Assembly (NCBI RefSeq): GCF_014201875.1
Contig: NZ_JACHFL010000003.1
Span: 310,001-374,000, forward strand
Length of the DNA stretch: 64,000 nt
Source of the DNA: Deinococcus humi
GTDB lineage: Bacteria; Deinococcota; Deinococci; Deinococcales; Deinococcaceae
Direction: 5' to 3'
Below are positions 56,958-64,000 of the stretch, one piece after another; the stretch's first letter is position 1; each line of letters begins with the position of its first letter. A model generated the notes under the pieces. It was given only the letters and a program-made list of their open reading frames with translations. It ran no database searches and was not told the origin of the DNA. Made by a program: the position numbers and the translations under genes.

Positions 56958-57710
56958 CTAGCCGCCGCGCCCCACCATCTCGCCGCTCCGCAGCAGCGCG
57001 GCCTCGAACTCGCCGAAGGGGGAGTGCTGCTGGGACCAGCGCACGGCGGCCTCGATGTCATACGGCACCGCGCGGAAATTCACAGTCCACCCGCCGCCCC
57101 GGCGTTCCAGCAGGGTCCAGCGGGCGCGGGGATCACCGTCCACCTGATCGCTGACCGAGCCGGCGTTGACCACCAGCGTGTCGCCCACGCGGGTCGCGCC
57201 AGGACGATGGGTGTGGCCGCACAGCACGACTTCTGCGTTCAGCGGTTCGACGATGGCGCGCAGTTCGCGTGGGTCACGGGCGCGGTAGAAGCCTGCGTCC
57301 GGCGCGCTGCCCTCGGGGCTGAACTGCCACTCCCACAGCAGCATGTGCCAGGCGCTCTGCGGGGTGCCGTGACAGGCCAGCACGCACCCGTCCAGCGCGT
57401 GGGCCGTCAGGGGCAGGGCGGCGAGACGGGCAACGGTGGCCGCGTCCACCTGCGTTGCCAGCCACGCACCGACCTCCAGCGAGACCCTGGCGCGCCGTCC
57501 TCCCGGCCACAGCTTTTCCTCGTTGTTGCCGCGCACTTCCAGCGCCCCCAGCCCGGTCTGCAGGGCGGCGGCGCGGGCCGGATCGGCACTGCCCTCGATC
57601 TGGTCTCCGAGGTTGACGATCAGGTCTGGAGAGGCGGCCCGCAGGTCTTCCAGTACAGCTTCAAGCGCGTAAGCGTTGCCGTGGACGTCGCTGATGACGG
57701 CGACCCGCAT
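56958..57710 (-). CDS. metallophosphoesterase (YfcE/DR1281-like)
   Basis: A calcineurin-like phosphoesterase of 250 residues. The metal ligands are in VAVISDVHGNAYALEAVL (near residue 7), LIVNLGDQIEGS, VRGNNEEKLW, and the late CGHTHRPGATRVG. Length and motif spacing suit small cytoplasmic enzymes acting on nucleotides or phosphodiesters. It begins 2 nt after the pyrD stop, so the two form an operon with pyrD first. The substrate is unknown. Confidence 0.88.
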   Translation of the reverse strand: MRVAVISDVHGNAYALEAVLEDLRAASPDLIVNLGDQIEGSADPARAAALQTGLGALEVRGNNEEKLWPGGRRARVSLEVGAWLATQVDAATVARLAALPLTAHALDGCVLACHGTPQSAWHMLLWEWQFSPEGSAPDAGFYRARDPRELRAIVEPLNAEVVLCGHTHRPGATRVGDTLVVNAGSVSDQVDGDPRARWTLLERRGGGWTVNFRAVPYDIEAAVRWSQQHSPFGEFEAALLRSGEMVGRGG

Positions 57711-57712
57711 GC

Positions 57713-58798
57713 CTAGCGGGCGTCCACGCCGACAATTCCGGCCACGTTCTTCACGCCGTCGCGGGCCAGCAGATCGGCCAGCCCCCGGTTCAGCCGCCCC
57801 ACCAGCCCCGGCCCCTCGTAGATCAGGGCGCTGTAGAGCTCCAGCAGGCTGGCCCCGGCACGCAGCTTGGCGTAGGCGTCGGCGGGGCTGAAAATTCCAC
57901 CGACGCCCACGATGGGCAACCTTCCCCCGGTCAGGCGGTAAGCCTCGCGGATTAACGCGGTCGATTTCTGCGTCAGCGGGCGTCCGCTCAGGCCTCCCGT
58001 CTCACCTGCTCGCTCGCTGAACAGGCCGTCGCGGCCCAGTGTGGTGTTGCTGACGATCAGGCCGTGTGCCCCCGCGTCCAGCACAGCCCCCACGCTCGCC
58101 TCGAAGTCGGCGGGGTGCAGGTCCGGGGCCAGCTTGACCAGCACCGGGGGACGGCGCAGGCTGCGGACCCGGCTGGCTTCCACGCCGTCCAGCACCTGTC
58201 GCACTAGTTCGCTCAGGCCGTCTGCGGCCTGCAGGGCGCGCAGCCCAGGCGTGTTGGGACTGCTGACGTTGATCACGAAGGCGTCGGCCACATCCTGCAA
58301 AGCGTGCACGCATTTCAGGTAATCCCCAGCCGCTTCCTCGTTGGGGGTGTCCTTGTTCTTGCCGATATTGACCCACACTGGCGTGGGCTGGCGGGACAGG
58401 GCAGCCAGACGGGTGTGTAACGCCTCTGCCCCAGCATTGTTGAACCCCATGCGGTTGATCAGCGCCTCGTCCTCGGTCAGCCGAAACAGGCGCGGACGCT
58501 CGTTGCCCGGCTGGGCCAGGGGCGTGACCGTGCCGACTTCCAGGAAACCGAAGCCCAGCGCAGCGAACGCCGGAACCGCCACCGCATTCTTGTCCAGCCC
58601 TGCCGCCAGCCCAACCGGCGAGGCGAAGGGTTGCCCGAACACGGTCTGACCCAGCGCCGGGGCCAGCGAACTGACGGCGCGGGCCAGCGCAGGCCAGCCC
58701 GGCAACTTCGAGGCGGCCTCCAGCCCTCCCAGGGTCAGGTGGTGGGCGTCTTCAGCGTCCAGGCGGAACAGCAGTGGGCGGGCAAGGCGGCGATACAT
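57713..58798 (-). CDS. pyrD: dihydroorotate dehydrogenase, class 2
   Basis: Oxidises dihydroorotate to orotate with quinone as acceptor in pyrimidine synthesis. SPVGLAAGLDKNAVAVPAF is the class 2 opening, GFLEVGTVTPLAQPGN the FMN region, VINVSSPNTPGLR the active-site segment with the catalytic serine, and VGVGGIFSPADAYAKLRAGASLLELYSALI the final FMN phosphate site. It has 361 residues. ATG 58798, 7 nt after TATCCT (58806-58811), is chosen over an upstream open frame. Confidence 0.94.
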   Translation of the reverse strand: MYRRLARPLLFRLDAEDAHHLTLGGLEAASKLPGWPALARAVSSLAPALGQTVFGQPFASPVGLAAGLDKNAVAVPAFAALGFGFLEVGTVTPLAQPGNERPRLFRLTEDEALINRMGFNNAGAEALHTRLAALSRQPTPVWVNIGKNKDTPNEEAAGDYLKCVHALQDVADAFVINVSSPNTPGLRALQAADGLSELVRQVLDGVEASRVRSLRRPPVLVKLAPDLHPADFEASVGAVLDAGAHGLIVSNTTLGRDGLFSERAGETGGLSGRPLTQKSTALIREAYRLTGGRLPIVGVGGIFSPADAYAKLRAGASLLELYSALIYEGPGLVGRLNRGLADLLARDGVKNVAGIVGVDAR

Positions 58799-58842
58799 CC
58801 GGGACAGGATACGCAAAGGGGAAGGGCGAGACACAAAGCGGA

Positions 58843-58870
58843 AGGCGCGCCCACTTCAAGCGGCGCGCCT
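58843..58870. other. 9-bp perfect GC hairpin between the Rrf2 and pyrD genes
   Basis: AGGCGCGCC (58843-58851) and GGCGCGCCT (58862-58870) form an exact stem around a 10-base loop. It sits after the Rrf2 stop and before the pyrD promoter on the minus strand; no long T tract follows, so it may be a Rho-aided or weak terminator for the regulator. Confidence 0.5.
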
Positions 58871-58895
58871 CTTTGCAGCCTGTCCGGGCTGCCCT

Positions 58896-59375
58896 TCAGA
58901 CGCTGTGGCCCTTGGCGCCCACCAGGCCGCTGTAGTGGCCCTCGATCTGCACGAGACGCGAGTGTTGCTGACGCTCGCTCTGCTCGATCAGATCAGCCAG
59001 GGTGGTCCCGCCCAGCACGTCCCGCAGCGCCGCGTCTACCCGGAACCACAGGTCCTGCGTGCCGCAGACGTTCTGGCTTTCGCAGGTGTGATCGTCCTCC
59101 ACACACTGCACCGGAGCGATGCTGCCCTCCAGCGCCGTCACCACATCGTAGGCGTTGATCTGATCGGCGGGACGGGCCAGCCGGTAGCCGCCATGTGCGC
59201 CACGAATACTGCGAATGAACCCGGCACGGCGCAGGTTGCTGGCAATCTGCTCCAGATAATGCTGGCTGAGACCCTGGCGCCCGGACACGTCCTTGAGGGG
59301 CACGGCCTCGCCACCCTGGCGCCCGATCTCGATCAGGGCGCGCAGACCGTACTGAGCTTTGGTAGACACCCACAT
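58896..59375 (-). CDS. Rrf2-family regulator with three cysteines, IscR/NsrR-like
   Basis: A 159-residue winged-helix regulator. MWVSTKAQYGLRALIEIG and GLSQHYLEQIASNLRRAGFIRSIRGAHGGYRLARP are the DNA-binding part. Cys91, Cys98 and Cys104 lie in QCVEDDHTCESQNVC; IscR of E. coli uses Cys92, 98 and 104 to hold a [2Fe-2S] cluster, so an Fe-S cluster is likely here, with a first gap one residue longer. It may sense iron, oxygen or nitric oxide. TAGACT (59382-59387) lies 6 nt before the ATG. Confidence 0.9.
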   Translation of the reverse strand: MWVSTKAQYGLRALIEIGRQGGEAVPLKDVSGRQGLSQHYLEQIASNLRRAGFIRSIRGAHGGYRLARPADQINAYDVVTALEGSIAPVQCVEDDHTCESQNVCGTQDLWFRVDAALRDVLGGTTLADLIEQSERQQHSRLVQIEGHYSGLVGAKGHSV

Positions 59376-59463
59376 GGGGGCAGTCTACCACCTAATTCCG
59401 GGTGGACTGTAAGGGTTTAAGGCCCGGCTGGAGGTCCCCGGGCTGTCTCCGTACAATTCTGGC

Positions 59464-61371
59464 ATGACCCTGTCCCCCACCCTCTCTCCTGCCGACGTGC
59501 TGCTGCGCCTTCGGGCGGCGCACGCGCCGGGGGTGGTGCTGCTGGAGTCGCTGGGGCCAGCCGTGCCGTACGGCCGCTATTCGTTTCTCAGTGCCTGGCC
59601 GACGGTGGTACAGGACGCCCTCCCCGAGCGTCCTGCTGGCCGCACCCACTTTCCCGCGTGGCTGGGCGGGCTGAAGTACGAGGCGGCGCGGGACTTCGGA
59701 CTGGTAACGCACGCGGCGCGCGGCGAGGCGGCGTGGTGGGGCCATTACCCGTCGGGGTTGGTCTGGGACCGACAGGCCGGAACGCTGGAAGTGGTGGGGT
59801 TGCCACATGTGAACTGGAAGAACGTCCTGGCCCTGGACCCGGCTCCCCCGCCGACCCTGAACGTGGGCGCGTTCGGCGCGGACGACGTGAATTACCCGGC
59901 GGGCGTGCGGGCCATTCAGGAGCTGATCCGGGCGGGCGAGGTCTATCAGGTCAACCTGTCACGGGGGGTGCGGGCGCACGCAGAGGGCGATCCGCTGGCC
60001 GCGTACCTGCGGCTGCGTGAGCTGAATCCCAGCCCCTTCATGGCCTTCCTGGACATGGGCGCGGAGGTGGTGGTGTCGTGCAGCCCGGAGCGGCTGGTGG
60101 AATGGGCCGGAGGGACGGTGTCCGCCCGCCCGATTGCCGGAACGCGGCGGCGCGGCCAGACCGAGGCCGAGGACCGGGCGCTGGAGGCTGAACTGCGGGC
60201 CAGTCCCAAGGAGGTGGCCGAACACCTGATGCTCGTGGATCTGGTGCGCCATGACCTGGGCCGCGTCTCGGCGGCGGGCAGCGTGCATGTGCCCGAGCTG
60301 ATGCTGGTGGAGCGCTACAGCCACGTAATGCATCTGGTGTCGGAGGTGCGGGGTGAGGCGGCGGGCGGCACAAGGCTGCGCGAGGTGCTGGCGGCCACCT
60401 TTCCGGGCGGCACCATCACGGGCGCACCCAAGGAGCGGGTTATGACCGCCATCCGGGACCACGAGCCGGGGCCGCGCGGCTGGTACACCGGAGGCGTGGG
60501 CATTCTCAGCGGCGCGCGGGTGAATCTGAACATCCTGATCCGCACGGCGGCCTTCACGCGGCTGGAGGACAGCTGGGAGGTGGAGGTCCGCGCCGGCGGC
60601 GGCACGGTCATCGACTCGAACCCGGCCCACGAGGCGAGGGAGACCGTGCATAAGGCCCAGGCTCTGCTGAGCGCGCTGGCCGGTGTGCCGGGACGCCCCG
60701 CCCAGCCGCCCGCGTCGCCCACGCCGGGCGGCATGTGGACGCCGCCGCCTGCCCAGACAGCAGGGGCAGGAGTGCGGGTGCATCTGCTGGACAACCGCGA
60801 CTCGTTCACCTGGAATCTGGTCCATGATCTGCGGGCGCTGGGCGCGGCAGTCACGGTCTATGCCCAGGATGTGGAGGTCTCGGAAGTCCTGCGCGCTGAC
60901 CCCCACGCCGTGCTGATCGGCCCTGGGCCGGGAACGCCGGATACGAGCGGCCCCACGCTGGCGCTGACGCGCGAATGCCTGCGGCGCGGGTTGCCGCTGC
61001 TGGGCGTGTGTCTGGGTCATCAGGCGCTGGGCCAGGTGCTGGGGGGCACGGTGGACCGCGCCGCACCCGTGCACGGCCGCCCGGAAGCGGTGCAGCACAG
61101 CGGCACGGGCCTGTTTGAAGGCTTGCCGCCCGGCGCTTCCTTCGGGCGCTACCACTCGCTGGTGGTGCGCGGACTGGCCCCTGAATACGTGACGGCCAGA
61201 GGGGCGGGCGGCGAGATCATGGCCCTGGCTGTTCCGGCTCAACCGGCCTGGGGCGTGCAGTTTCACCCCGAAAGCGTCCTGAGCCCGGCGGGCCGGATTT
61301 TGCTGGGCAACTGGTTGCGGCTGAGCCGGGAATGGAATGAACGCGCGGCGGGGCGGGTGCAGGAGGTTTGA
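59464..61371 (+). CDS. chorismate-binding synthase fused to glutamine amidotransferase
   Basis: A 635-residue fusion. Residues 1-410 form a chorismate domain (AGEVYQVNLSRG, PFMAFLDMG, PIAGTRRRGQTEAED, FPGGTITGAPKERVM); residues 440-625 form a class I glutaminase with Cys516 in GVCLGHQALG and the HPES motif. The second residue of PIAGT is Ala225: aminodeoxychorismate synthases usually have Lys here and anthranilate synthases Ala, so by this site it is TrpE-like, whereas the overlapping pabC-like gene points to folate. TACAAT (59452-59457) ends 6 nt before the ATG. Confidence 0.88.
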   Translation: MTLSPTLSPADVLLRLRAAHAPGVVLLESLGPAVPYGRYSFLSAWPTVVQDALPERPAGRTHFPAWLGGLKYEAARDFGLVTHAARGEAAWWGHYPSGLVWDRQAGTLEVVGLPHVNWKNVLALDPAPPPTLNVGAFGADDVNYPAGVRAIQELIRAGEVYQVNLSRGVRAHAEGDPLAAYLRLRELNPSPFMAFLDMGAEVVVSCSPERLVEWAGGTVSARPIAGTRRRGQTEAEDRALEAELRASPKEVAEHLMLVDLVRHDLGRVSAAGSVHVPELMLVERYSHVMHLVSEVRGEAAGGTRLREVLAATFPGGTITGAPKERVMTAIRDHEPGPRGWYTGGVGILSGARVNLNILIRTAAFTRLEDSWEVEVRAGGGTVIDSNPAHEARETVHKAQALLSALAGVPGRPAQPPASPTPGGMWTPPPAQTAGAGVRVHLLDNRDSFTWNLVHDLRALGAAVTVYAQDVEVSEVLRADPHAVLIGPGPGTPDTSGPTLALTRECLRRGLPLLGVCLGHQALGQVLGGTVDRAAPVHGRPEAVQHSGTGLFEGLPPGASFGRYHSLVVRGLAPEYVTARGAGGEIMALAVPAQPAWGVQFHPESVLSPAGRILLGNWLRLSREWNERAAGRVQEV

Positions 61372-62078
61372 AGCCTCTGCCCAGCGAACTGGACAGCCCC
61401 GCATGGCTGCATGGCCTGACGGCGTTTACCACCGTCCGCACGCACCGGGGCACAGTGGTGCGGTGGCCCGCGCATCTGGAACGGTTGCGCCAGACCTGCG
61501 CGTTTCTGGGACTGACCCCTCCGGAGGCCGGTCTGCCCATTCTGGACCCGTGGCCCTGGGGCCTGTTGCGCATCACAGCGACAGATACGGGGACCTTCTG
61601 GACCCACCGCCCGTTGCACTCTGGGCCACGTCCCGAGGGCGGTGTCAGCGTGCGCCTGACCGATGTGCAGGTTCACCCGCAGCTGGCCGCGCACAAGACA
61701 GGAAATTACCTGCCCTATCGCCTCGCGCGGCAGAGGGCCGGGGACGCCTTCGAAGGCTGGCTGACCGGCCCGGAGGGCACGCTGGCCGACGGCTCGCGCA
61801 CCTCACCGCTGCTGGAGCTTGACGGACATTTGGTGGTCCCGGCGGGCGGCTTGCCGGGAATCACGCGGGCCGCGTTTCTGGAAGGGCGGCACTGGACAGA
61901 GCGCCCAGTTTCCCTCTCAGAGCTTTCCGCCGTTACCCGTGCGTGGGTCTGTGGGAGCGGCGTGGGCGTTCTCCCGGTGCGCGAGATCGTGGGGGGAGGC
62001 TTGCGCCTCAGCCTGCCCGCAATCTGGCCCCAGACCGACGATCCTGCACTGGTCTGGCCGGGAGAGTCCATCCACTAG
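61368..62078 (+). CDS. pabC: class IV aminotransferase-like, probable aminodeoxychorismate lyase
   Basis: A 236-residue PLP fold-type IV protein. [27 protein letters not shown] opens it, the PLP lysine is in [17 protein letters not shown], and [16 protein letters not shown] followed by [14 protein letters not shown] fits the PabC/branched-chain group. The usual Glu-x-x-x-SN of PabC is changed to ADGSRTS here. The listed start is TTG 61368, overlapping the previous stop; the AGGAGG at 61361-61366 is too close to it, so a start at CTG 61377 is also possible. With the preceding fusion it could make p-aminobenzoate. Confidence 0.75.
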   Translation: MKPLPSELDSPAWLHGLTAFTTVRTHRGTVVRWPAHLERLRQTCAFLGLTPPEAGLPILDPWPWGLLRITATDTGTFWTHRPLHSGPRPEGGVSVRLTDVQVHPQLAAHKTGNYLPYRLARQRAGDAFEGWLTGPEGTLADGSRTSPLLELDGHLVVPAGGLPGITRAAFLEGRHWTERPVSLSELSAVTRAWVCGSGVGVLPVREIVGGGLRLSLPAIWPQTDDPALVWPGESIH

Positions 62079-62329
62079 ACCCCCAGTTGCCCCAGGTACG
62101 CCTCTCCGCGCCGGGTGAGCCTGAGCAGGCCCAGCAACGCAGTCTCTCCTGTTTCAGCAGGGCCGCATGCGTTGCGGCACATGCTTTTCAGGGTGCAAGG
62201 ACCGCATGTACAGTCGGCGGCAGGCCTAGCCTCCTGCAGGTAGGGACCCGCCGGCAGGGTTCGCAGCATTCCACTCAGGGCGGCCTCCGAACTGCCCAGA
62301 TCGCGCGCCAGTTCTGAGGGCGTGCGCAG
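62075..62329 (-). CDS. small FeoC-like winged-helix protein with cysteine cluster
   Basis: A protein of about 85 residues, in the same frame as and directly after the pseudouridine synthase gene. [24 protein letters not shown] looks like a winged-helix unit, and [16 protein letters not shown] supplies five cysteines in a spacing that suits an Fe-S cluster, as in FeoC-like regulators. No standard start is available: the frame opens after the previous stop with ATT (62344) or CTG (62329), and ATG 62269 would cut the helices. It overlaps pabC tail to tail by 4 bp. Confidence 0.5.
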   Translation of the reverse strand: MRTPSELARDLGSSEAALSGMLRTLPAGPYLQEARPAADCTCGPCTLKSMCRNACGPAETGETALLGLLRLTRRGEAYLGQLGV

Positions 62330-62356
62330 CCGCCCGGGTAAAATGACACTTTTTGG

Positions 62357-63106
62357 TCAGCCGTTCAAACCCGCCCAGAATTCCATCATGTCTGCCGGCA
62401 GCCCCGCCTCGGCCATCACCTGCGCCCCGGCCCAGGGGAAGGCGATGCGGGCGGCGTGGAGGGCCTGACGGGGCAGGCCCAGGCGGGCGGTCAGCTCAGG
62501 GGTCTGCCCGGTCTCTACGAACTCCACGAAAGCGTCCCGCTCCGGGCCGTAAATCTTGTCGCCCACCATCGGCAGACCCAGGTGAAACAGGTGCGCCCGG
62601 ATCTGGTGCAGACGGCCCGAGCGCGGGTGCGCCTCGATCAGCGCGTAGCCGGCGCGCTGCTCCAGCACCCGGAAATCGGTCACGGCGGGGCGTCCGTCCG
62701 GCACCACCGCCTGCCGCATCAGCACCCGGTTGGCCGCACCCAGCCCCAGATCACCCAGCGGGGCGTCCAGCGTGCGCCGCTGCCAGTCCGGGTTGCCACG
62801 TACGATGGCGTGGTAGGTCTTGCCCACCAGTCGCGTCTTGAACAGCGTGTAAAAGCGCCGGGCGGCCTCGGTGTCGCGCGACAGCACCATCAACCCACTC
62901 GTCTCGCGGTCCAGACGGTGCGGCGGCGAGAGATCCGGCTCTCCCGTTTCCCGTTGCATCCAGCCCAGCACGTCCGGTACCTCCTCCCGCCCCGCGCGGT
63001 GCACCCGGTGCGTCAGCCACAAAGCGGGCTTGTGGACGATATAGAAGTCGGGATGTTCAGTGACGACGCGCGGTTTTTCAGCGGTTGAAGGGGTCAAATT
63101 TCCCAC
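62357..63106 (-). CDS. RluA-family pseudouridine synthase
   Basis: A 249-residue enzyme that isomerises uridine in rRNA or tRNA. The catalytic Asp lies in [29 protein letters not shown] and GDKIYG follow, and [13 protein letters not shown] is the last conserved segment. No S4 domain is present at the N-terminus, as in RluA/TruC rather than RluD. The start is taken as GTG 63106, which overlaps the end of the FMN reductase gene; a longer open frame exists but its extra residues cover that gene. Confidence 0.85.
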   Translation of the reverse strand: MGNLTPSTAEKPRVVTEHPDFYIVHKPALWLTHRVHRAGREEVPDVLGWMQRETGEPDLSPPHRLDRETSGLMVLSRDTEAARRFYTLFKTRLVGKTYHAIVRGNPDWQRRTLDAPLGDLGLGAANRVLMRQAVVPDGRPAVTDFRVLEQRAGYALIEAHPRSGRLHQIRAHLFHLGLPMVGDKIYGPERDAFVEFVETGQTPELTARLGLPRQALHAARIAFPWAGAQVMAEAGLPADMMEFWAGLNG

Positions 63107-63672
63107 ACGCTGTGGTAGTCGCGCCCACGCAGCCGCTCGGAGAGGTCGGCGGTGCGCTCCACCGTTCTGGACATCCGTCCGGCCAGCCACTCACCGGGCA
63201 CCCCCGGCGCGTCCCAGTGGGCGGAGGTGGCGTAGACAAAATGCGGATTGATCACGCAGCGAAAGTCGTACATCAACCCCAGGGCGAAGGCCCCGTGACT
63301 GAGGTAGCCGTGATCGAGACCACCGGACACCAGAAAGGTGACGGGCTTGTCGAACCATGCGCCGTGCAGATTGCGCTCGGTGTCGCTGCTGCCGGTCAAT
63401 TCCACCAGCGTTCGTGCCCCGGACCCCAGGCCCCAGTTGTACACCGGAACGCCCAGCAGGACCCCGTCGGCCTCGCGGATGGTGCGGTGGTACAGCTCCG
63501 CGTTGGGATGGGCGTAACACAGGGCATTGTCGAAGGGCGGCAGCGGCGTCTCGCGCAGGTCCAAGTGAATGACCGTATGCCCGCCGTCGCGCAACCCCTG
63601 CGCGGCCAACGTGCACAGCCACGCGCTGCGGCTTTCCGGATCGAGGCTGGTTGAGAGGACGGCAAACTTCAT
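63094..63672 (-). CDS. NADPH-dependent FMN reductase-like flavoprotein
   Basis: A 192-residue flavodoxin-like reductase. [23 protein letters not shown] starts with the FMN phosphate loop, [25 protein letters not shown] is the second flavin loop (VPxYN), and [16 protein letters not shown] the third. It may supply reduced flavin or act on quinones, as in the ChrR/SsuE group. TAGGGT (63679-63684) lies 6 nt before the ATG. Its 3' end overlaps the start of the pseudouridine synthase gene by about 13 bp. Confidence 0.88.
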   Translation of the reverse strand: MKFAVLSTSLDPESRSAWLCTLAAQGLRDGGHTVIHLDLRETPLPPFDNALCYAHPNAELYHRTIREADGVLLGVPVYNWGLGSGARTLVELTGSSDTERNLHGAWFDKPVTFLVSGGLDHGYLSHGAFALGLMYDFRCVINPHFVYATSAHWDAPGVPGEWLAGRMSRTVERTADLSERLRGRDYHSVWEI

Positions 63673-63681
63673 CCTCGCACC

Positions 63682-64000
63682 CTAGCGTGTCGGCGCGCCC
63701 TTGCCTTCCGCCTCCAGCCGCTTGAGGTGTTCGATGCGGGCAGGCGTCCCCGGATGCGTGCTGAGCAGGTCAAAGATGGAAGGGCCGGACGGCTCAGAGG
63801 GTGCCTCTGAGTCCCCCTCATCTTCCTTTTCCAGCCGGGCCAGGATGGTCTGCAGGGGCCGGGTGGTGCCGTACGCTTTCAGCATGTAGCGCCCTGAGAC
63901 CTCGTCCGATTCGGTTTCCGCCGCGCGTGAGTAGCCGCCGCTCAGCAGGGCCGCCGGAACCGCCGCCGCGAAGGTGCCCGCACTGATCAGATCGCCCGTG
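63682..64000 (-). CDS. M48-family metallopeptidase, C-terminal part only
   Basis: The minus-strand frame enters from the right edge and ends at 63682, giving the last 105 or so residues. AAETESDEVSGRYMLKAYG holds the ESDE..G segment that carries the third zinc ligand (the Glu of E..AD) in M48 peptidases such as HtpX and the Oma1/BepA group, and the end (STHPGTPARIEHLKRLE) matches the common THPPT..RI tail. The HExxH helix lies outside the window. A Glu/Ser/Pro-rich loop (EDEGDSEAPSEPSGPS) is inserted before the tail. Confidence 0.85.
   Translation of the reverse strand, partial: TGDLISAGTFAAAVPAALLSGGYSRAAETESDEVSGRYMLKAYGTTRPLQTILARLEKEDEGDSEAPSEPSGPSIFDLLSTHPGTPARIEHLKRLEAEGKGAPTR

Noticed and set aside
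62353..62841. Plus-strand Pro/Arg-rich frame opposite the pseudouridine synthase
   Set aside because: Pure shadow of the minus-strand gene, with extreme Arg/Pro composition.

Overview
The window looks like a piece of a Deinococcus chromosome. The DNA is GC-rich with strong third-position G/C bias. It encodes a Dps whose N-terminal metal motif matches D. radiodurans Dps-1 position for position, a manganese catalase, the LysW/LysX branch of alpha-aminoadipate lysine synthesis and the bacillithiol enzyme BshC. About 25 genes start 5-9 nt downstream of a TANNNT box, the leaderless-promoter arrangement reported for Deinococcus. No tRNA, rRNA, CRISPR array, phage or intact insertion sequence was seen; this is mostly chromosomal housekeeping DNA with a few accessory clusters.

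Layout. 1-4.7 kb: end of a DUF2946-like exported protein, the glycolytic run gap-pgk-tpiA with terminators after gap and tpiA, and Mn catalase. 4.9-9.7 kb (minus): oligoendopeptidase F and the lysine cluster lysU - double zinc-ribbon protein - lysW - lysX. The homoaconitase large subunit (lysT) lies 36 kb away at 44.8 kb behind a possible leader peptide and hairpin. 9.8-13.9 kb: a metal-resistance cluster of a P1B-2 Zn/Cd/Pb ATPase, a glutaredoxin-like protein, a ZIP permease and a CadC-type repressor. 13.9-19.9 kb: ABC exporter, lipoprotein hydrolase, guanylate kinase, macrodomain protein, a secreted protein and PspA. 20-27.6 kb: scoAB CoA transferase, a PASTA membrane protein with a kinase-like but apparently dead N-terminus, a cysteine desulfurase, an HD hydrolase, a GMC oxidoreductase and a GNAT protein.

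27.7-34.2 kb: DUF4258 gene with a structured leader, mnmE, DUF4385, dps, a metallo-beta-lactamase-fold protein, a PLP dehydratase and an aldo/keto reductase. 34.2-38.2 kb: a ParA / ribbon-helix-helix / HEVGH membrane-protein operon, a PIG-L deacetylase, and a three-gene operon ending in a DJ-1-like protein without its usual cysteine. 38.4-46.2 kb: amidase, prephenate dehydratase, an SDR plus acyl-CoA-ligase pair, a GMC oxidoreductase remnant, an AAC(3)-family acetyltransferase and lysT. 46.2-54 kb: a DG..W-repeat protein, DUF4180, two tandem DinB genes running into dut, an aminotransferase, a WecG-type glycosyltransferase, a Crp-type regulator and bshC. 54-64 kb: ftsY, an orphan sensor kinase, a phosphoesterase with pyrD, an Rrf2 regulator, a fused chorismate enzyme with a PabC-like partner, a small FeoC-like ORF, an RluA-type pseudouridine synthase, an NADPH:FMN reductase and the end of an M48 peptidase.

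The most notable points are the LysW that has lost all four zinc cysteines while its neighbour carries two zinc ribbons, the CadC-type repressor with both classical metal sites intact and a palindrome over its own start codon, the PASTA pseudokinase, the ParA/RHH/HEVGH operon, the structured leaders before lysT and the DUF4258 gene, and the window-wide leaderless start architecture. Functions are inferred from sequence motifs and context only.
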